From: a virus
Reading direction: 5' to 3' (one strand)
DNA length: 24,620 nt
IMG/VR virus record: IMGVR_UViG_3300027708_000284
Coordinates: 1 to 24,620 of that record
The notes under the pieces are model-generated. The model was not told where the DNA came from, made no database searches, and saw only the letters and a program-made list of their open reading frames with translations. This document shows, one piece after another, positions 19,836-24,620 of the stretch. The first letter of the stretch is position 1. Every line of letters begins with the position of its first letter. The translations under genes and the position numbers were made by a program.

Positions 19836-22232
19836 ATGAGTGAAGCCGTGTCGGCAACCCTCGTCGATCTCGACGATGTGGATCTAGTCGAAACGCACCA
19901 CCGTCTAGATAAGTCAACCGACTACTCATCGGCGACGGTAATGGCGCATCATCTGGTCACCGCCGAGATGCTGCGACGTGGCATGACTCATGGACATACC
20001 GATGATGGCTGGTCGAAACTGGTCATCGAAGTAGAGAAAACTTTCGCTGTTCCCGTGGCCGAGATCACCAGCGACATGCCCGAGCCCGTCGCCCAAGAGG
20101 TCACCGCCGAGGTCGGAGAGTATGCCGATGTTACGACACTGCTCTCGGTTGAAGGTTACGCGATGCGTTTCGATAAGGCGCAGGTCGACGATCCGCCGGT
20201 CGTGCAAGAAGCCTTAGATGAATATGATCAGGTTGAATCTGAAACCGAACCACCAGAAGATCTCGCCGACACTCTCAACGAATTACTATCCGGGGTTGTC
20301 ACCCTCTACTTTCAAGCGCACGGCTACCACTGGAATGTGACCGGCCCCAACTTTACGCAGTATCACATCCTGTTCGAGGAAATCTATACCGACACCTACT
20401 CCTCGATTGATCCGTTAGCCGAAAACATTCGTAAACTCGGCGGCTTCCCGAACTGGCGTCTGCGCGATTTCTTCGGCATGTCTGAGATCGAAGAATCTGA
20501 TGTGCTCGAAGGTGAAGCCGAAGAGTTGGTTCCCGAACTGCTCGCCTCGACCGTGGTCCTGATCGAAGAATTGAATGAAGCATTCGACGCGGCCATCGCC
20601 GAGAATCAGCAGGGCATCGCTAACTTCATTGCCGAACGAATCGACGCGCACCAGAAATGGGCATGGCAGTTACGTGCCTCGCTATCTGATTCGGCATGGC
20701 AAGCGTTGGATGATGCAAATGGGGAGTCGATTCTCGCTACTCTCACCGATGCCACTTACAAGTCCACCGAGCGCGTCGAAAAGTTTAACCCGACCGGCAT
20801 CAACCAGTACACGCACGGTGGACATGCCATCGGATCGATGTCTCGTGGTGAGACCCGACGTATCGGTGGATCGTTAGGCAAACGATCAGCCGCACTGCAT
20901 TACAACGAAGGATACGACCGGGCCAAGCAGCACATGAGTGCAGGCGGCAAGCCGCAGGTGCGTGAACATATGGGGCATCTGGCGCGGGCTCGTGCGGGTC
21001 ATGCGAACGCTCAAAGTCATATGGAGCGTCAGACTCATGCTGAACATGCGGTGCATTCGGCTGGATATTTAGATGCAGTCGCCGGTCGTAAGCGTTCGAT
21101 CCGTCGGCCCCTGTTCGGCACTAACGTGATGGATTACGCGACAGCGACAAAGGCCAGTGAGCAGGAGCCGGTAGTTAAGCATCCCGGACATCCGAGCCAG
21201 AAGGTACATGGCCGTCGCGCTGGTGCCAATGGCATATCAGATCAACAACGTGAGGGTGTTGCTGCCGGTATCGAGTTTGGTCGTGGTGAGGAAGGTGCGC
21301 CGAAAACTCTGGAAGAGTTTAAGACTCGCACTGCGAGTATCGCTCAACCCGAACCGGGTGTGTACAGTCCACGTCCGGGGCAACCTGATCCTCGATACCC
21401 AGATAAACCTGAAACAATCATTATCCATGATGGTTTCGAGAACGTAGAAATTAATAACACCCAGTCGTTGTGGCATCACATGGAGCCTGATGGTAAGGGT
21501 GGATGGCAGGTTTCTGCTGAACGTCAAGCCCTACATCGTGAGATCTCCGAACAGATGATTGGTGGCCCTCCGCCTGCTGGTCGTGGTAATCCTCCATCGG
21601 TTGAACATCCGACTGCTACGTTCCTCGGTGGTGGCCCTGCCGCCGGTAAGACAACGATGGAGAAAGATCCGAATTCTGGTATTCAGCCTCGTGATGAGCG
21701 GGTCACTATCGCCGCTGATCATGCGAAGTTTGCTACCCCTGAATACATCCAGATGGTTCATGAAGGAAGATCAGATGTGGCGGCTGGTTTCACCCATGAA
21801 GAATCATCATACATCGCTAAACAGGCTCAAGGATTGGCAGCGTCTCGTCGTCAGAGCATGGTCATTGATGGGCTAGGCAATTCAAGTGAAGAGAAGTTGA
21901 CTCGTAAAGTTGAGAATTTGCGTCAAGACGGTTATCGAGTTATCGGACGTTACGCAACTGTTCCAACAAATGAGGCAGTTCGGCGTGCTGGCGAACGGGG
22001 AAAGAAGACCGGCTTCAATGTGCAAGAGAGGGCCGTGCGAGAAGGCCATGTCGGAGTGTCACGGGTTGCTCCTAAATTGCCGAAGATTTTCGATGACGTT
22101 GAGGTGTATGACACTTCGGGTGGGGGTAAGCCGGTACTGATCGCTCGCGCTACTCGCGGAAGTGCATGGAGTGTCGATAATTCGACGGGCTGGTCAGCGT
22201 TCCTAGCGAAAGCGGACGAGCCGACCACCTAA
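19836..22232 (+). CDS. Dps/ferritin-like domain fused to a zeta-toxin-like kinase, with shared peptide tags
   Basis: 798 residues, ATG with GAGGAG upstream. 1-140: variable region with a small helical domain (ATVMAHHLVTAEMLRRG). 142-285: Dps-type four-helix domain; YHWNV (H165), QYH (H177), and IDPLAENI (D192, E196) match the ferroxidase ligands. 316-326: KFNPTGINQYT, as in the protein at 3160, followed by a His-rich helix (366-410). 448-461: KHPGHPSQKVHGRR. 588-775: zeta-like kinase with Walker A GGGPAAGKTT (598-607), THEESS (653-658), VIDGLGNSS and YDTSGGG. Zeta toxins phosphorylate UDP-N-acetylglucosamine and poison wall synthesis; Dps oxidises iron and protects DNA. I know no standard protein with this fusion. 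No epsilon antitoxin is recognisable nearby. Confidence 0.85.
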   Translation: MSEAVSATLVDLDDVDLVETHHRLDKSTDYSSATVMAHHLVTAEMLRRGMTHGHTDDGWSKLVIEVEKTFAVPVAEITSDMPEPVAQEVTAEVGEYADVTTLLSVEGYAMRFDKAQVDDPPVVQEALDEYDQVESETEPPEDLADTLNELLSGVVTLYFQAHGYHWNVTGPNFTQYHILFEEIYTDTYSSIDPLAENIRKLGGFPNWRLRDFFGMSEIEESDVLEGEAEELVPELLASTVVLIEELNEAFDAAIAENQQGIANFIAERIDAHQKWAWQLRASLSDSAWQALDDANGESILATLTDATYKSTERVEKFNPTGINQYTHGGHAIGSMSRGETRRIGGSLGKRSAALHYNEGYDRAKQHMSAGGKPQVREHMGHLARARAGHANAQSHMERQTHAEHAVHSAGYLDAVAGRKRSIRRPLFGTNVMDYATATKASEQEPVVKHPGHPSQKVHGRRAGANGISDQQREGVAAGIEFGRGEEGAPKTLEEFKTRTASIAQPEPGVYSPRPGQPDPRYPDKPETIIIHDGFENVEINNTQSLWHHMEPDGKGGWQVSAERQALHREISEQMIGGPPPAGRGNPPSVEHPTATFLGGGPAAGKTTMEKDPNSGIQPRDERVTIAADHAKFATPEYIQMVHEGRSDVAAGFTHEESSYIAKQAQGLAASRRQSMVIDGLGNSSEEKLTRKVENLRQDGYRVIGRYATVPTNEAVRRAGERGKKTGFNVQERAVREGHVGVSRVAPKLPKIFDDVEVYDTSGGGKPVLIARATRGSAWSVDNSTGWSAFLAKADEPTT

Positions 22233-22241
22233 CAGCCCTAG

Positions 22242-22259
22242 TTATGCAACTGGTATACT
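22242..22259 (+). promoter_or_regulatory. Candidate promoter of the prohead protease gene
   Basis: ttatgcaactggtatact: a strong -10 (TATACT) in the only gap before the protease, but without the C-rich box. The following ataagtgggagagagaggagg matches the leader style of the boxed promoters. Confidence 0.5.
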
Positions 22260-22289
22260 ATAAGTGGGAGAGAGAGGAGGTGAAACGAG

Positions 22290-23480
22290 ATGACGGAAAT
22301 AGATTTCGAGCAATGGGCACGAGACAATCGTGACGATCTAGTCAGCGACGGTAACAACGTGATCCCGTTTGAAGGCGGAGCAACCAGTTGGGAGGCAGTG
22401 TTTGCACCCAATCTTGCCGGTGAATGGGGAGCCGAAATTCTCGCTAAACTGAAAGAAAACAGGAAGAAATACGGGAACCAGAACACCATCGCAAAATCAG
22501 ACTCGGATCACCCTCGGCCTGAGAGCCAAGAAATGACACTTGTCTCGAAGGCCGACACCGAACGACGCTACACCCTCGGCCCAATGTACGTCCCGGACAG
22601 CCTCGACGCACACGCCGAATGGACCGACGCCAACGAACTACAGAAAGCGGTCTGGGAGTACGTCCGCAAAGGCGACCGACGGATCCGCCTACAACATGAT
22701 CGTGAAGTAGTCGCAGGCGAATTCGTTGAAGTGATGGCATGGCCCTACCCCGTCACCGTCCCCATGCAAAAATCAGACGGCAGCAGCGTCGACACCACCT
22801 TCCCCCAAAACACCGTATTCCTCGGAGTCGTCTGGGAACCGTGGGCATGGGAGATGGTGAAGAATCGGGAACTACGCGGCTACAGCATCGGCGGGAAAGC
22901 CCAACGAGTGTACGTCGACCTACCCAACCCCGATCCGGCAGATGTCGCCAAAGCCGCCAACAAATGCCCCATCGCCACCCACGATATCGGGGTGAACCTC
23001 GCGCATCGACAGAAAGCCATCGACACCGCACACTATGGACCGTTAGATCCTGCAGCACCCAACGCAAAATTTTGGCAAGCCAAAGCAGACATGTGGGATA
23101 TGAGTATCGTCGAGGCTCGTAAACCACGCTGCGGATCATGCGCCGCTTTCATCCGCACCCCAGCCATGATCGACTGCATCGAAACAGGATTAGCCGAGGG
23201 TGATACGGCTACGGATGCGTGGGGCACCGTCAATGCGGGAACATTAGGTTACTGTGAAGCATTCGATTTCAAATGTGCATCGAAGCGGACCTGTGATGCG
23301 TGGATCGCTGGCGGACCAGTCACCGAGGAGAAGATCACTAAATCTGATCCCGGAGTTGAAGCGGTCCATGTCGATACGATCATGAACCCGAAGAAGAAGA
23401 AACCGAAACTACCACCGGGGATCATGTCCACCGATCCGAAAAATTTGGGCACCGACAATACGGGAGCATCAAGTTCCTGA
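22290..23480 (+). CDS. XkdF-like prohead protease with cysteine-rich C-terminal domain
   Basis: 396 residues; the ATG follows GAGGAGGTGAAACGAG. Residues 88-208 are an XkdF-type prohead protease: RRYTLGPMYVPDSLDAHAEWT, IRLQHD (H136, probable catalytic histidine), VEVMAWPYPV, NTVFLGVVWEPWAWEMVKNRELRGYSIGG (S199, probable nucleophile). These proteases cut scaffold and capsid proteins during head maturation. Residues 226-341 are a separate domain with CPIATH, RCGSCAAF, DCIE, GYCEAFDFKC and RTCDAW: seven cysteines, possibly holding a metal or iron-sulfur centre. I recall this domain in other phage proteins with no assigned function. The tail is Lys/Pro-rich. Neighbours are the effector genes before and the scaffold after. 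Confidence 0.86.
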   Translation: MTEIDFEQWARDNRDDLVSDGNNVIPFEGGATSWEAVFAPNLAGEWGAEILAKLKENRKKYGNQNTIAKSDSDHPRPESQEMTLVSKADTERRYTLGPMYVPDSLDAHAEWTDANELQKAVWEYVRKGDRRIRLQHDREVVAGEFVEVMAWPYPVTVPMQKSDGSSVDTTFPQNTVFLGVVWEPWAWEMVKNRELRGYSIGGKAQRVYVDLPNPDPADVAKAANKCPIATHDIGVNLAHRQKAIDTAHYGPLDPAAPNAKFWQAKADMWDMSIVEARKPRCGSCAAFIRTPAMIDCIETGLAEGDTATDAWGTVNAGTLGYCEAFDFKCASKRTCDAWIAGGPVTEEKITKSDPGVEAVHVDTIMNPKKKKPKLPPGIMSTDPKNLGTDNTGASSS

Positions 23481-23683
23481 TGACGGTCAACGTGGATCTA
23501 CCCGAAGTGCCACCGATTGTGCAGGCATGGATTCTTCAACTCACTGATCCTACGTTCCTCGCCATGATGCGGACGTGGCCTGCCGAGCAGGTTGATGTCC
23601 GGTTGACTGCTTCGCGGGGTCGAGTGCGTCGCCTTCCCGAGATCGTATTCAATGGCGGGCCGCAGGAGATGGTGAATCCGTAA
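23480..23683 (+). CDS. Small protein of unknown function
   Basis: 67 residues from an ATG overlapping the protease stop (TGATG). It reads MTVNVDLPEVPPIVQAWILQLTDPTFLAMM, then RTWPAEQVDVRLTASRGRVRRLPEIVFNGG. The middle might be a helix pair; no motif is recognised. Its position between protease and scaffold suggests a minor head or assembly role, but nothing in the sequence proves it. Confidence 0.65.
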   Translation: MTVNVDLPEVPPIVQAWILQLTDPTFLAMMRTWPAEQVDVRLTASRGRVRRLPEIVFNGGPQEMVNP

Positions 23684-23691
23684 CGGCGTGT

Positions 23692-23707
23692 CGGGGGTCA
23701 ACCCCCG
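23692..23707 (+). other. Hairpin after the gene at 23480
   Basis: CGGGGG, TCAA loop, CCCCCG. It starts just after the stop at 23683 and overlaps the C-rich box of the next promoter. No T-tract follows, so termination is uncertain. Confidence 0.45.
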
Positions 23708-23735
23708 GCTTAGTGTCTGTCAAGAATGCTACGCT
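23701..23735 (+). promoter_or_regulatory. Candidate promoter of the scaffold/capsid genes
   Basis: The acccccgg box (23701-23708) is followed 21 bases later by TACGCT (23730-23735), and ccggcttagt parallels ccggttagt at 13167. A leader of about 75 bases and GGAGGCGAC precede the ATG at 23818. Confidence 0.45.
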
Positions 23736-23817
23736 CCTAATTGTTCGAGACCTGCGGGTCGTCACCTACTCCCCGGATGGGAGCGGGATGACGACTCGTT
23801 TCTGTTAAGGAGGCGAC

Positions 23818-24582
23818 ATGGCTCAATCGCGCACCCGCAAGATGGTCAACCTCGATATTGAGGAGACCAGCGGAGTGGATTACCCCGCTCATCTTCATGA
23901 TGGGTGGCTCGTGATGAAAGCCGCTGACGCTAACGATGTGCAGCAGGTTCTCGAATCCACCATGACTAATCAGGAGGAATCGGTGCAGACAACCGAGGAG
24001 CACCTCGAAGAGGCGCTAGACGCACTGGCGAAGGCCGAGGCTAAGATCGCCGAACTGGAAACTACACAGACCGTTGAGGTTGCTACCGAACCCGAAGCCA
24101 CTGATGAAGATATTCTGAAGTCGGCTGATGAGGCTGTCGTCAAGATGGTAACCGACCTACGCAAGGCCGCTGATGAAGCAATCGCGGCGAAGGTGGAAGC
24201 CGAAGCCGCTCTCACCAAGGCTCGTGATGATGCTGCCGATCAGGTCGCTATCGAACAGGTCGCTGCATGGGACAACCTGTCCCTCGATGCGGAGACGGTG
24301 GGCAAGTCACTGCGACTGCTCAACGATACCAACCCTGACCTTGCTAAGGCTCTCACTGATGCGCTCGCTTCGGTGAACGCGCAAGCCGAGTCCGCTAACA
24401 TCTTCGCCGAGATCGGCAAGTCTTCGGCTTACACCGGAGGAACGGCAGTCACTCAGATGTCTGCCATGGCGAAGTCTGCTGTCGAGAACGGAACTGCTGC
24501 CACCGTGGAGCAGGCATTCGCTCAAGCCGCAATCGAAAACCCCGCCCTATACGCCCAATACCTTGATGAGAAGGGTGCCTGA
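23818..24582 (+). CDS. Scaffold-like head assembly protein
   Basis: 254 residues, ATG with AAGGAGGCGAC. Residues 10-36 (VNLDIEETSGVDYPAHLHDGWLVMKAAD) match a segment I recall from the ends of phage proteases and the starts of scaffolds. The middle (residues 55-140) is a long Glu/Ala/Lys coiled coil (EEHLEEALDALAKAEAKIAELE, AADEAIAAKVEAEAALTKARDD), typical of scaffolds that line the prohead interior. The C-terminal part is helical. It directly precedes the probable capsid gene. Scaffold is therefore the best guess; a capsid-associated decoration role cannot be excluded. Confidence 0.7.
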   Translation: MAQSRTRKMVNLDIEETSGVDYPAHLHDGWLVMKAADANDVQQVLESTMTNQEESVQTTEEHLEEALDALAKAEAKIAELETTQTVEVATEPEATDEDILKSADEAVVKMVTDLRKAADEAIAAKVEAEAALTKARDDAADQVAIEQVAAWDNLSLDAETVGKSLRLLNDTNPDLAKALTDALASVNAQAESANIFAEIGKSSAYTGGTAVTQMSAMAKSAVENGTAATVEQAFAQAAIENPALYAQYLDEKGA

Positions 24583-24584
24583 TC

Positions 24585-24620
24585 ATGGCATACGAGATTA
24601 ATCCTTACGCCGTCAAGATC
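24585..24620 (+). CDS. Probable major capsid protein (only the first 12 residues)
   Basis: The ATG at 24585 follows the scaffold-like gene by two bases; MAYEINPYAVKI is visible before the window ends. Identity as the capsid is inferred only from its position after protease and scaffold. GAAGGGTGCC upstream is a weak ribosome site. Confidence 0.45.
   Translation, partial: MAYEINPYAVKI

Noticed and set aside
23692-23707. Intrinsic terminator
   Set aside because: The stem is short and no T-tract follows; a promoter box overlaps it.

Overview
This window is a stretch of a tailed double-stranded DNA bacteriophage (or prophage) genome from an actinobacterial host. The phage assignment rests on a packaging and head-assembly gene series: small and large terminase, portal, MuF-type minor head protein, XkdF-like prohead protease, a scaffold-like protein and the start of a probable major capsid gene. 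The actinobacterial assignment rests on a WhiB-type iron-sulfur protein, a metallopeptidase resembling the actinobacterial TIGR04338 family, and GC-rich third codon positions. I see no integrase, tRNA, rRNA, CRISPR array or insertion sequence.

Layout. (1) 1-3774, rightward: the end of a ParB-like protein, small terminase, a small unknown protein, large terminase, an SH3-like small protein and a histidine-rich protein. (2) 3764-6625, leftward: eight small genes, several preceded by GC-rich leader hairpins. (3) 6626-6764: divergent promoters. (4) 6765-13153, rightward: about twenty small, mostly ATGA-coupled genes, many encoding CxxC zinc-ribbon-like microproteins, plus a metallopeptidase, a coiled-coil protein, a WhiB-like protein and SSB. 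(5) 13225-24620, rightward: portal, MuF-like protein, a 935-residue multi-domain protein, a topoisomerase IB, an acidic small protein, a Dps-zeta kinase fusion, prohead protease, a small protein, a scaffold-like protein and the capsid gene start. About 9.5 kb of accessory genes (regions 2-4) therefore separate large terminase from portal.

The most interesting feature is in region 5 together with the histidine-rich protein of region 1. Four otherwise unrelated proteins carry the same short peptide signatures at their domain junctions: K-H-x-x-H-x-x-Q-K-x-H-G, V-K-F-N-P-x-H-D-x-x-G-R-F-G and N-P-T-G-I-N-Q-Y-T. The attached domains look like effectors or DNA-handling enzymes: ADP-ribosyltransferase-like, ParB-like, DUF3626-like, topoisomerase IB, Dps ferroxidase and zeta-toxin kinase. 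They lie between the MuF gene and the prohead protease gene. My inference is a head-associated cargo set, either targeted to the capsid by these peptides or cut at them. The general idea of phage polyvalent proteins is known; this particular tag-sharing set, including the Dps-zeta fusion, is what deserves testing.

Regulation. A 19-base element, roughly aaccccgg-N5-tacact, occurs eight times on both strands in front of accessory genes. A related box lies about one -35 distance from -10-like hexamers in front of portal, Dps-zeta and scaffold genes. Several predicted transcripts would begin with a GGGGG/CCCCC hairpin. All function calls come from reading motifs by eye and from memory of protein families; no database search was run.
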